From an uncultured Devosia sp. (GTDB lineage Bacteria > Pseudomonadota > Alphaproteobacteria > Rhizobiales > Devosiaceae), in the NCBI GenBank assembly GCA_946481445.1, contig CAMLOA010000005.1:1-15678 (forward strand): a DNA stretch of 15,678 nucleotides. Reading direction: 5' to 3'. The stretch's first letter is position 1. Each line of letters opens with the position of its first letter. Shown piece after piece: positions 6,662 through 12,188 of this stretch. The notes beneath the pieces were generated by a model. The model made no database searches and had not been told where the DNA came from. It saw nothing but the letters and a program-made list of their open reading frames with translations. The position numbers were made by a program, and so were the translations under genes.

Positions 6662-6933
6662 GTGACCTTCCCAAGGACCGCGCGCTGGCCGTTGCACTGC
6701 ACTACGAGAAGGGCACCCGCGATGCGCCCCGCGTGGTTGCCAAGGGCAGGGGGCTGCTGGCGGACCGCATCGTTGAACTGGCCGCCGAAAACGGCGTGGT
6801 CATCGAGAGTAACCCCGCCCTCGCCGAGGCGCTCAGCGGCATCGAAATCGACGAAACCATCCCGCTCGAACTCTATGAGGCGGTGGCCATCGTCATCGGC
6901 TACGTGCTGAGGGTCAGCGCCGAACGTCCGTGA
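6658..6933 (+). CDS. Isolated FlhB C-terminal domain protein (FlhX/YlqH-like)
   Basis: This 91-residue cytoplasmic protein is equivalent to the C-terminal part of FlhB/YscU export-switch proteins. It shows A-V-A-L-H-Y-E-K-G (10-18), A-P-R-V-V-A-K-G (23-30), then I-P-L-E-L-Y-E-A-V-A (near 71-80), all family signatures. It lacks the four-helix membrane part and the NPTH autocleavage motif. The protein begins just where the NPTH-cleaved half of FlhB would. Stand-alone copies are known in other bacteria (Helicobacter FlhX, Bacillus YlqH), where their exact job is unclear. Start ATG 6658 overlaps the FliK-like stop (ATGA), implying translational coupling and probable partnership. I infer that the two bind each other as FliK and FlhB do. 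Confidence 0.88.
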   Translation: MSDLPKDRALAVALHYEKGTRDAPRVVAKGRGLLADRIVELAAENGVVIESNPALAEALSGIEIDETIPLELYEAVAIVIGYVLRVSAERP

Positions 6934-7000
6934 CGCTTGCAACGGCGTGCGCGGTTTCCCATCTGAGATCAGATCCAGTCATGCTCACAGGAGCAGAGCA

Positions 7001-7555
7001 ATGCCCAACCAACAGGACGCCGACGCCATCAACGGTCTGTTCGATCGCATCGAGGACGTTGCGCGGAACAGTCCCCCGCGCGACAGGGATGCCGAGGCGC
7101 TGATGCAGCAGCGGCTGCGCGAATACCCGCCCGCACCCTACTACATGGCGCAAACCATCCTCATTCAGGAGCGGGCATTGCAGCAGGCTCAGGAGCGTAT
7201 TGAGCAGCTGGAAGCCCAAGCCCGGCCGCAGGGCGGTTTCCTCGGTGGCGGCTGGCGTGATGAACTGCCGGCCCGCCCGGCCCGTGCCCGCGGACCATGG
7301 GGAGAGCGCGAGGACGACGACTACCGGCGCGACCACCGCGGCGGCGGGGCCGGCGGGTTCCTCGCAGGCGCCGCGCAGACAGCGATGGGCGTTGCGGGCG
7401 GCGTGCTCCTGGGCAGCGCCATTGCAGGCATGCTGACCGGTGGTGCCAATGCCCAGGAAGTGACGCCCGTTGAACCCGAGCCGGACTTGGGCGGCGATGA
7501 CTTCGATGCCGGCGGCGACGATTTCGGCGGCTTTGATATCGGCGGGGATTTCTGA
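7001..7555 (+). CDS. DUF2076 family protein
   Basis: This 184-residue protein of unknown function matches DUF2076. The conserved N-terminus has L-F-D-R-I-E-D-V-A, P-P-R-D-R-D-A-E-A-L and a helical segment Y-Y-M-A-Q-T-I-L-I-Q-E-R-A-L-Q-Q-A-Q-E that continues as a coiled coil to about residue 75. An Arg/Gly-rich linker, a glycine-rich hydrophobic segment (G-V-A-G-G-V-L-L-G-S-A-I-A-G-M-L) and a very acidic Gly/Asp tail follow. ATG 7001 is supported by AGGAG 8 bases upstream; the reading frame open further upstream is not used. It lies 67 bases after the FlhB-like gene on the same strand and may share its transcript. A 12-bp hairpin lies 13 bases beyond its stop. Confidence 0.88.
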   Translation: MPNQQDADAINGLFDRIEDVARNSPPRDRDAEALMQQRLREYPPAPYYMAQTILIQERALQQAQERIEQLEAQARPQGGFLGGGWRDELPARPARARGPWGEREDDDYRRDHRGGGAGGFLAGAAQTAMGVAGGVLLGSAIAGMLTGGANAQEVTPVEPEPDLGGDDFDAGGDDFGGFDIGGDF

Positions 7556-7559
7556 GGCT

Positions 7560-7574
7560 GAACCCATTCTGAAC
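7560..7574. promoter_or_regulatory. Direct-repeat operator GAAC-N7-GAAC (LexA/SOS-box-like)
   Basis: GAAC at 7560-7563 and 7571-7574 are separated by 7 bases, 72 bases before the start of the cysteine-rich exported protein and 5 bases after the DUF2076 stop. It shares CTGAAC half-sites with the box before the FecR gene. The second half-site is also part of a perfect hairpin, so operator and terminator may overlap. Confidence 0.55.
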
Positions 7575-7597
7575 AGGCGTCCCAGCGCCTGTTCAGA
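7568..7597 (+). terminator. Perfect 12-bp inverted repeat after DUF2076
   Basis: TCTGAACAGGCG (7568-7579) pairs fully with CGCCTGTTCAGA (7586-7597) around a 6-base loop. It lies just past the DUF2076 stop, so it is a likely end-of-transcript structure. There is no T-run behind it, so it is not a classical intrinsic terminator. The alternative is an operator, since one arm carries a GAAC half-site and the other its mirror GTTC. Confidence 0.55.
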
Positions 7598-7610
7598 GCC
7601 GGACGGGCAG

Positions 7611-7633
7611 ATTGGCACCAATGCAATGCCAAT
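7611..7633 (+). promoter_or_regulatory. Inverted repeat just upstream of a ribosome binding site
   Basis: ATTGGCA (7611-7617) and TGCCAAT (7627-7633) form a perfect 7-bp inverted repeat with a 9-base loop. It ends one base before the GAGGG (7635-7639) serving ATG 7647, and it covers the alternative start ATG 7626. It may be a leader hairpin or operator. Confidence 0.4.
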
Positions 7634-7646
7634 CGAGGGTCTGGCT

Positions 7647-8117
7647 ATGTATATCGCACGACGTCACCGCATTTCCGTCCGCAAGTCGCTCGCCTTTGCA
7701 GCCCTGGCCGCGCTGGCCGTGGTGCTGGGCACGCCCGCCAAGGCCTATGAGCTGCAATACATGCAGCCGGACGGCGAGGGACAGGTCACCTTCGTCATGC
7801 CCTCGGGCAATATCGGATGCGTCTATACACCTGAGGGTGGCACATCGGTCTACCAGACCTGGGACGGCATGGCCGAGATCCAGTGCGACCGCGTGGAGCC
7901 CAATTATGTCCGGGCCGTGCTGGGCGGGCAGGGGGAAGGCTTCCTGCTTGACGAGGTCGGCGATGCGGGTTGCTGCGGCGCGGCGCAGAAGTTCAACTAT
8001 GAGCACTATGTCGTGCTCGGGCCGTTCCAGTGTCTCAGCACCACCAAGGGGCTGACCTGCGCCCGAGAAGACGGCCACGGCTTCTTCCTCAGCCGCGCAC
8101 TGCTCCAGGCGAAATAG
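7647..8117 (+). CDS. Exported cysteine-rich protein with PSGNIGC motif (DUF6636-like)
   Basis: This 156-residue protein starts with a basic N-terminus and a hydrophobic stretch ending A-K-A (signal peptide about 1-33). The mature part has F-V-M-P-S-G-N-I-G-C (49-58) and six cysteines (58, 80, 109, 110, 129, 138), which suggests disulfide bonding in the periplasm or outside. The P-S-G-N-I-x-C pattern is what I recall of DUF6636-type secreted proteins; the function is unknown. ATG 7647 is chosen for its GAGGG 7 bases upstream and because it opens a proper signal peptide. In-frame ATG 7626 would add seven residues. The stop is only 2 bases from the convergent wall hydrolase gene. The upstream region carries the GAAC-N7-GAAC box and a leader inverted repeat. 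Confidence 0.82.
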   Translation: MYIARRHRISVRKSLAFAALAALAVVLGTPAKAYELQYMQPDGEGQVTFVMPSGNIGCVYTPEGGTSVYQTWDGMAEIQCDRVEPNYVRAVLGGQGEGFLLDEVGDAGCCGAAQKFNYEHYVVLGPFQCLSTTKGLTCAREDGHGFFLSRALLQAK

Positions 8118-8119
8118 CG

Positions 8120-8599
8120 TCAGAACGTGCCCGGCGTCCGCTTCTCGTAGAACTCGTTGCCGCCCGCTTCGAGCACGTAGTACATGTTGTTGTACGGGAA
8201 GCGCAGCCCGGCCGTGTGGAAGTGCTGCGCATTCTGCACGCCGGGATGGCGGGCGCCGCGCAGCACCTGGTCGGCGACCTGCGCGGCCAGAACGGCGCCA
8301 CTATCCGTCATCTTGCGGGTCAGGACGCCCTGGGCAAACTGGTTCTTCTGCCCGACGACGCCGCAAACCGATTTCGGATAGCGCGGATCCTTGACGCGGT
8401 TCATCACCACAGTCCCCACTGCGAGCATGCCTTCGGCGCTCGAGCGGTTGGATTCGAAATACATGGCCCGCATCATGCACTCCTTCTCGGAGAGCTGCGC
8501 CATGCCCAGGTTGAGCCCCAGAAAACTGCATCCGCCAAGTGTCGTGACAGCGACGGCCAGAGCGGCGGTGCGCAGCAGGGCGGGAAGGAATGCGGACAT
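8120..8599 (-). CDS. SleB-family cell wall hydrolase, probable lipoprotein
   Basis: This 159-residue enzyme of the SleB/Hydrolase_2 family cleaves peptidoglycan. The N-terminal hydrophobic segment ends in T-L-G-G-C (Cys 24), a plausible lipobox, so the protein would be lipid-anchored in the periplasm. Conserved family features are C-M-M-R-A-M-Y-F-E-S with Glu 49 (expected catalytic acid), V-M-N-R-V (65-69), V-C-G-V-V-G-Q-K-N-Q-F-A (78-89), H-F-H (126-128) and the terminal Y-Y-V-L-E-A-G-G-N-E-F-Y. ATG 8599 is favoured, with GGAG about 8 bases upstream; the longer reading frame to 8623 starts with an unsupported GTG. A GTTC-N7-GTTC box lies about 90 bases upstream, at the end of the preceding gene. 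An inverted repeat TTGCA-N4-TGCAA (8618-8631) lies in its leader. Confidence 0.88.
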   Translation of the reverse strand: MSAFLPALLRTAALAVAVTTLGGCSFLGLNLGMAQLSEKECMMRAMYFESNRSSAEGMLAVGTVVMNRVKDPRYPKSVCGVVGQKNQFAQGVLTRKMTDSGAVLAAQVADQVLRGARHPGVQNAQHFHTAGLRFPYNNMYYVLEAGGNEFYEKRTPGTF

Positions 8600-8617
8600 G
8601 GGGCGTGCTCCGGTCTG

Positions 8618-8631
8618 TTGCACAGATGCAA
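8618..8631. promoter_or_regulatory. Short inverted repeat in the wall hydrolase leader
   Basis: TTGCA (8618-8622) and TGCAA (8627-8631) are separated by 4 bases, 19 bases upstream of the hydrolase ATG. It is possibly an operator or small hairpin. The support is short. Confidence 0.25.
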
Positions 8632-8687
8632 GTTTGACCGAAATTGCCCCAATAGGCTTAAGGCTGGCTTGAGCCGGAAGGTTAGCG

Positions 8688-8702
8688 GTTCCTTACCGGT
8701 TC
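8688..8702. promoter_or_regulatory. Direct-repeat operator GTTC-N7-GTTC (LexA/SOS-box-like)
   Basis: GTTC at 8688-8691 and 8699-8702 are separated by 7 bases, within an extended CGGTTCC repeat. It overlaps the last codons and stop of the small membrane protein gene and lies 88 bases upstream of the wall hydrolase ATG, in the same transcriptional direction. It is the third copy of this arrangement in the window. Its distance from the start suits either a far-upstream promoter under repression or an activator site. Confidence 0.5.
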
Positions 8703-9040
8703 CGGCTGGCAAACAGGCTCACAAGCAATGCCAAGGTCCCGACGACGACAATTGCCGGTACCGGATCGTTGACCACCGCCCGGGTGGTGGCGCCGGCCTG
8801 CCGGGACACGCGACGCGCAACCAGCGGAAGCTGGCGTTGAACGTCCTGCGCCAGCGCGGTTGCACCCTGCTGCAGGTCGTGCTGCCACTCCCGCATGCGG
8901 GGCGATCCATAGTCGTTCACCGCTGCGGCAATGGCCGCAATCTCGTGACGCAGGCCGGAAACGGCGTGCATCAGGCGGTCGGTTACCTCGCCCCCTGCCT
9001 GTTCGGCGGCACGGATTGCGCTGTTGGTAGACTTGGCCAT
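8693..9040 (-). CDS. Small DUF883/ElaB-like membrane-anchored protein
   Basis: This 115-residue protein has a long amphipathic helical region (about 1-85; many Ala, Arg, Gln, with heptad-like spacing) and one C-terminal membrane helix (A-I-V-V-V-G-T-L-A-L-L-V-S-L-F) ending in S-R-N-R. The pattern resembles DUF883 proteins (ElaB, YqjD, YgaM), which are tail-anchored and in E. coli associate with ribosomes in stationary phase. Sequence similarity is too loose for a firm family call. ATG 9040 is preceded by a strong GAGGAG 6 bases upstream. The gene is divergent from another small membrane protein gene. A candidate EcfG promoter in front fits a stress-induced gene. Confidence 0.75.
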   Translation of the reverse strand: MAKSTNSAIRAAEQAGGEVTDRLMHAVSGLRHEIAAIAAAVNDYGSPRMREWQHDLQQGATALAQDVQRQLPLVARRVSRQAGATTRAVVNDPVPAIVVVGTLALLVSLFASRNR

Positions 9041-9068
9041 GGCAGGCTCCTCGAGTTGCTGCCAGCAA

Positions 9069-9093
9069 AACTCCGGGCGCCTGTGGAGGTTCC
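9069..9093 (-). promoter_or_regulatory. Candidate EcfG general-stress promoter
   Basis: On the minus strand GGAAC (9093-9089) is followed after exactly 16 bases by AGTT (9072-9069), against the consensus GGAAC-N16/17-CGTT. The start codon of the DUF883-like gene is 29 bases downstream of the -10 element, leaving a short leader with the strong ribosome binding site. Otherwise the 177-base divergent spacer 9041-9217 shows only ribosome binding sites. Confidence 0.45.
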
Positions 9094-9217
9094 GATGGGT
9101 CGCCTGCTCGCTGTTTCAACCCGCCTGGGCGCATAAATGTGACCAGGCGCGCCCTTGGCAGACCTCATTGCGCTGCCCACCTGCAATTGGACGCAACCTG
9201 GTCGCGAGGGGATCGCC

Positions 9218-9547
9218 ATGGCAGCCAAAAGCTACTCCCGCCTCAACCGCCTGTTCGACAGGCTGGAACGGCGCATACCCGACTTCGCCTCCAACTGGCT
9301 GAAACGGCTGCGTCGGCCCGAAGCGCGCTGGGTTCGCATCCCACTGGGGCTGCTGCTGGTGCTGGGCGGCATTTTCAGCTTCCTGCCGGTGCTGGGCATC
9401 TGGATGCTCCCCCTGGGCCTGCTGCTGCTGGCGCTCGATCTCGTGTTCCTGCAGGGACCGGTCAACTCCGCCATCCTGCGGGGTACGCGCAAATGGACCA
9501 CGTTCAGTCGGGCGCGCCGCGACAAGAAGGCTTCCGGCCGCCGTTAG
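9218..9547 (+). CDS. Small conserved membrane protein of unknown function
   Basis: This 109-residue protein has a basic N-terminus (S-R-L-N-R-L-F-D-R-L-E-R-R-I-P) and R-W-V-R-I-P before two close hydrophobic segments (about 45-75), L-L-L-V-L-G-G-I-F-S-F-L-P-V-L-G followed by I-W-M-L-P-L-G-L-L-L-L-A-L-D-L. A positively charged C-terminus ends the chain. The layout recalls PGPGW-type small transmembrane proteins, though the PGPGW motif itself is replaced by L-P-V-L-G-I-W. Positive charge at both ends predicts a cytoplasmic-in hairpin. ATG 9218 is chosen because GAGGGG is 6 bases upstream. No function can be assigned. Its stop overlaps that of the convergent nucleosidase gene in TTAG. Confidence 0.75.
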   Translation: MAAKSYSRLNRLFDRLERRIPDFASNWLKRLRRPEARWVRIPLGLLLVLGGIFSFLPVLGIWMLPLGLLLLALDLVFLQGPVNSAILRGTRKWTTFSRARRDKKASGRR

Positions 9548-10134
9548 CCATAGACGGCGCGTACGCGATCGACGGCGTTCGCCAGCTTCTCGTCGATCAC
9601 ATGCAGGTATTGCGTCCAGTCGTCCACGCGCCGGAGTTCTGTGGCGCCGTCCGATATGCCGCGCAGAGCGATGACGGGAACGCCGAAGCCCTGGCAGGCT
9701 CGCAGCACGGCATAGGTCTCCATATCGACCATGTCGGCTTCAACCTGGTCATATGCCGAACCCGAGACGATGTTGGCCCCCGTTGAGAGGCTGGCGCCTG
9801 TGAGGCCAGGAACGAGGGGGCCGAGCGGAAGGACCGGCGGCAGGTCGAGGAATGGCGTCTGACCCCGTGGGAAGCCGAGCGGCGAGGCATCCATGTCGCG
9901 ATAGCTGACAGAGGTTGCCTGATAGACCCCGCATTGCTCAAGCTTGCGCGAGCCGGCGGACCCCAGGGATACGACCAGATCGGGCAAAGCCCCGCCAGAT
10001 GCGGCCTCGGCCAGTGTTCGGGTGACGGCCACGGCCGCCTCGACCGGGCCCACACCGGTCATCAGCGGAGCGATGCGGGCGCGCAGGTGGGCGCCGTATT
10101 CGGCCTGTGCGGCCATGACATAGAGGATGCTCAT
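9544..10134 (-). CDS. 5'-methylthioadenosine/S-adenosylhomocysteine nucleosidase-type enzyme
   Basis: This 196-residue cytosolic protein belongs to the PNP/UDP phosphorylase superfamily. MTA/SAH nucleosidases hydrolyse the N-glycosidic bond to release adenine in methionine salvage and SAH clearance. Seen here are the M-T-G-V-G-P-V-E-A-A nucleotide-binding turn (25-34), S-L-G-S-A-G-S (56-62), V-D-M-E-T-Y-A-V (136-143) with the substrate-binding Glu 139, and I-S-D-G-A (160-164) with the catalytic Asp 162. It is shorter than E. coli MtnN (about 230 residues), mostly at the N-terminus, so exact substrate preference is unsure. ATG 10134 begins the beta strand I-L-Y-V-M-A-A; the longer GTG start at 10158 lacks support. 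A sigma-70-like promoter lies about 50 bases upstream. Confidence 0.85.
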   Translation of the reverse strand: MSILYVMAAQAEYGAHLRARIAPLMTGVGPVEAAVAVTRTLAEAASGGALPDLVVSLGSAGSRKLEQCGVYQATSVSYRDMDASPLGFPRGQTPFLDLPPVLPLGPLVPGLTGASLSTGANIVSGSAYDQVEADMVDMETYAVLRACQGFGVPVIALRGISDGATELRRVDDWTQYLHVIDEKLANAVDRVRAVYG

Positions 10135-10184
10135 GTTGCCAAGGCTAGCACAGCGCACTGCCGCGCCAAGCCGCTTTCCGGTTC

Positions 10185-10214
10185 ATTAAGGGGAAGGTGA
10201 CAATCTGATGACAA
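10185..10214 (-). promoter_or_regulatory. Possible sigma-70-type promoter for the nucleosidase gene
   Basis: On the minus strand TTGTCA (10214-10209; 5/6 to TTGACA) and CTTAAT (10190-10185; 4/6 to TATAAT) are 18 bases apart. The start site would be near 10178, some 44 bases before the ATG. It lies in the 123-base divergent spacer toward the 98-residue unknown. Confidence 0.4.
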
Positions 10215-10257
10215 TGCGTGGCCGGGATGGCCGGCAGGCGTGTGTCGGGAGAGTATC

Positions 10258-10554
10258 GTGCGTTTTGCGGTGATCGAGGGCAGCAGGGAATGGACCGAAC
10301 CGGTGCGACGGTCGTCCGGGCCGGTCTCGACCACAGTCCTTGTCGAAGACGTCGAGGCCGAGGCGCGTCGGCGGCTGCGTGCCGCCAAGCTCGATGAATG
10401 GCGGACCCGCGAATTCATTACCGGCCGGCCGATGCCCGACGAGATCAGGCACTTCGCCCTTCAGGTGGAGTTTGCGGCCCGGGCGATCGGCCGCCTGTCG
10501 CCAATTCCGCTCGATTTCGACAGCGACGTCTATTGGCCCAGATTGTGGGGCTGA
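10258..10554 (+). CDS. Conserved-looking hypothetical protein, 98 residues
   Basis: I do not recognise this gene. It would encode a small soluble protein with no signal peptide or membrane segment. It opens with a short strand (R-F-A-V-I-E-G), then a helical, charged middle (V-E-A-E-A-R-R-R-L-R-A-A-K-L-D-E-W-R-T-R) and a C-terminus P-L-D-F-D-S-D-V-Y-W-P-R-L-W-G. GTG 10258 is chosen because GGAG lies 6 bases upstream; an in-frame GTG at 10240 lacks this. Codon usage (GC-rich third positions) fits the neighbours and supports real coding. It converges on the DUF2934 gene with a 22-base gap holding a hairpin. Confidence 0.65.
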   Translation: MRFAVIEGSREWTEPVRRSSGPVSTTVLVEDVEAEARRRLRAAKLDEWRTREFITGRPMPDEIRHFALQVEFAARAIGRLSPIPLDFDSDVYWPRLWG

Positions 10555-10569
10555 CCGGAAGCCAGCCCC
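10547..10569. terminator. Possible bidirectional terminator hairpin
   Basis: GGGGCTG (10547-10553) pairs with CAGCCCC (10563-10569) around a 9-base loop, spanning the end of the 98-residue gene and the gap before the convergent DUF2934 gene. There is no T-run on either strand, so termination would be inefficient without help. Confidence 0.4.
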
Positions 10570-10576
10570 CTGGATG

Positions 10577-10747
10577 TCACGCGGCCTTCTTGACCCGTGG
10601 CGCACGCTTGCGCGGCGGTTTGATGCTGGCCGCGGCGGCAGCAGCAACTTCTGCCATCGCCTTGAACCAATAGGCCTGATCCTGCCCCTCGGGCCGGCCG
10701 TCGGCTTCCCAAAGTTCATAGGCGCGGCGCTTGATCTGGTCTTCCAT
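10577..10747 (-). CDS. Short DUF2934 family protein
   Basis: This 56-residue protein is dominated by the DUF2934 signature. I-K-R-R-A-Y-E-L-W-E-A-D-G-R-P-E-G (about 5-20) is followed by an aromatic Y-W-F-K-A-M-A helix. It ends in an alanine run and a basic tail (P-P-R-K-R-A-P-R-V-K-K) that could bind nucleic acid, though nothing is known of the family's role. ATG 10747 with GGAG 9 bases upstream is taken as the start. The frame extends upstream to 10813, but those residues look non-coding. It lies 69 bases downstream of the MFS transporter gene on the same strand and may be read from the same transcript. Confidence 0.8.
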   Translation of the reverse strand: MEDQIKRRAYELWEADGRPEGQDQAYWFKAMAEVAAAAAASIKPPRKRAPRVKKAA

Positions 10748-10816
10748 GGCGGTGTCTCCGTCGGTTGGGATGGCAACAGCCTGCCTGCTTATGGTTGACG
10801 GACCGTGAACCACGCC

Positions 10817-12166
10817 CTAAGCGGCGCTCCCTTCCGGCAGCCCGCCATCCTGGTCATCGTCCTTTCCGGCGGCGTAGGCTGCGGAAAGATCGCGATACTG
10901 GCGTGAATTGAAGGCCAGCACCGTGACCAGCAGGCCAACCAGACCCGCCACGGTGAAAACGAGCGCTATCCCCCGGTCCGGTCCGGTGCCGAACCAGCCG
11001 CCGATGGTATCGGCACCCGCGCCGTCGGTCATGAACGGGATGACCATGAATTGGGTATAGGGGCCGATGAGAAAGGCGGTGAGCGGGGAGGCGGCCTGTT
11101 CAACCGACTGCGCGAAGCCGAAAACGCGACCCTGTCGTTCGAGCGGGACGACCTTCTGCAGCGTGGTGTGCTCGGCCGCTTCGGCGAACGGACCGAGCAG
11201 CATCCAGACGAAGCAGCCGGCTGCCAGCAGCCAGAACGAGGACTGGATGGTGAAAACGCAGCAGACGGCCCAGGTGACCAGGTTGACGGCAAGCAGCGTG
11301 CGAAGGGGATTCTTGCCCAGGCCCGTGCGCGAAATGATGATGCCGCTGGCTATGAAGGCCGTGGACAGCACGCCGAAGGTCAGCCCCCACATCTGCACCG
11401 ACACCAGCGAGAGGCCGTAGGCGTCCAGAAGCGCCATGAAGATGCCGCCAAGGAAGTTGTTGAAGGTGGCAAAGAAGATGAGGGCGAACAGTCCTGGCAC
11501 GGCGGCTATGACCGCGATCGTGCCGGCGATGTCGACGCGTTTCGGCGCTGCTGGCTGATCCGGGGACGCCGGAGCACGCTTCTCGTCGACATGTATCCAG
11601 CCCAGGTGCGCGAAGGCCAGGACCGTCAGCACCAGGGCGAGGATCAGCGTGGCAAGCATACCGCCCCAGGCAACGAGAAACCCCGAGATGACCGACGTGG
11701 TAAGAAAGCCGATGCCGCTCACCATGCCGACCAGGCCGTTGGCCTTGTCGCGTTCTCCCTCGGGGATGAGGATGGTCACCAGCGTCGGCAGGGCGATGGA
11801 CCGTATGTTGCCGGCAATGACGCCGAGCATGACCAGCAGCACGAAGGCCCACAGGTACCAGCCGTAGGGGTTGGCGAAGGCGCCCTCGGGCTCGAACAGC
11901 ACCATGAGCAGGGACAGGACATAAAAGCCGAAGGAGACGGCGCTGGAGCCCATCATCGCCAGCTTCTTGGGGTTGTGATCGACGATGCTGCCCAGCCAGA
12001 AGCCGAATGCGGCCGTCAAAACCAGGTAGACCCCAGCGATCATGCCGGTGGCAAACACCGACTGGGTCTCCAGGAAGACCCAGAAGGTGATGGCAAACCA
12101 CACCGTGAAATTGGTCACGTTGGCGACGAGGTTATTGGCAAGAAGATGATGAAATGGCTTGGTCAT
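10817..12166 (-). CDS. MFS transporter
   Basis: This 449-residue inner-membrane protein has about 12 hydrophobic segments. It resembles MFS exporters of the EntS/macrolide-efflux kind, with a large periplasmic or cytoplasmic excursion near the second helix pair. The visible motifs are an A-like loop G-S-I-V-D-H-N-P-K-K after helix 2 and the pattern E-R-D-K-A-N-G-L-V-G-M-V-S-G-I-G before helix 5. A second-half segment reads V-P-L-E-R-Q-G-R-V-F-G-F-A-Q-S-V-E-Q; such V-P-x-x-x-x-G-R-V-F-G stretches are usual in efflux members of this group. ATG 12166 (M-T-K-P-F-H-H-L-L-A-N-N) is chosen. An extension to 12238 would run 50 bases into the VOC gene. The VOC gene ends 22 bases upstream, so the two are probably co-transcribed. 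The substrate is unknown. Confidence 0.9.
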   Translation of the reverse strand: MTKPFHHLLANNLVANVTNFTVWFAITFWVFLETQSVFATGMIAGVYLVLTAAFGFWLGSIVDHNPKKLAMMGSSAVSFGFYVLSLLMVLFEPEGAFANPYGWYLWAFVLLVMLGVIAGNIRSIALPTLVTILIPEGERDKANGLVGMVSGIGFLTTSVISGFLVAWGGMLATLILALVLTVLAFAHLGWIHVDEKRAPASPDQPAAPKRVDIAGTIAVIAAVPGLFALIFFATFNNFLGGIFMALLDAYGLSLVSVQMWGLTFGVLSTAFIASGIIISRTGLGKNPLRTLLAVNLVTWAVCCVFTIQSSFWLLAAGCFVWMLLGPFAEAAEHTTLQKVVPLERQGRVFGFAQSVEQAASPLTAFLIGPYTQFMVIPFMTDGAGADTIGGWFGTGPDRGIALVFTVAGLVGLLVTVLAFNSRQYRDLSAAYAAGKDDDQDGGLPEGSAA

Positions 12167-12188
12167 GAAAACTGCCCGCAGGCTCCGC

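Noticed and set aside
8680..8702. GGAAC on the minus strand upstream of the hydrolase as an EcfG promoter
   Set aside because: Neither 16 nor 17 bases downstream gives a CGTT-like element. The GGAAC bases are part of the direct repeat instead.
8030..9136. Open frame of 368 codons on the plus strand across the hydrolase and small membrane protein genes
   Set aside because: It is antisense to two well-supported genes, has no ribosome binding site, and its translation is low-complexity Arg/His/Gly.
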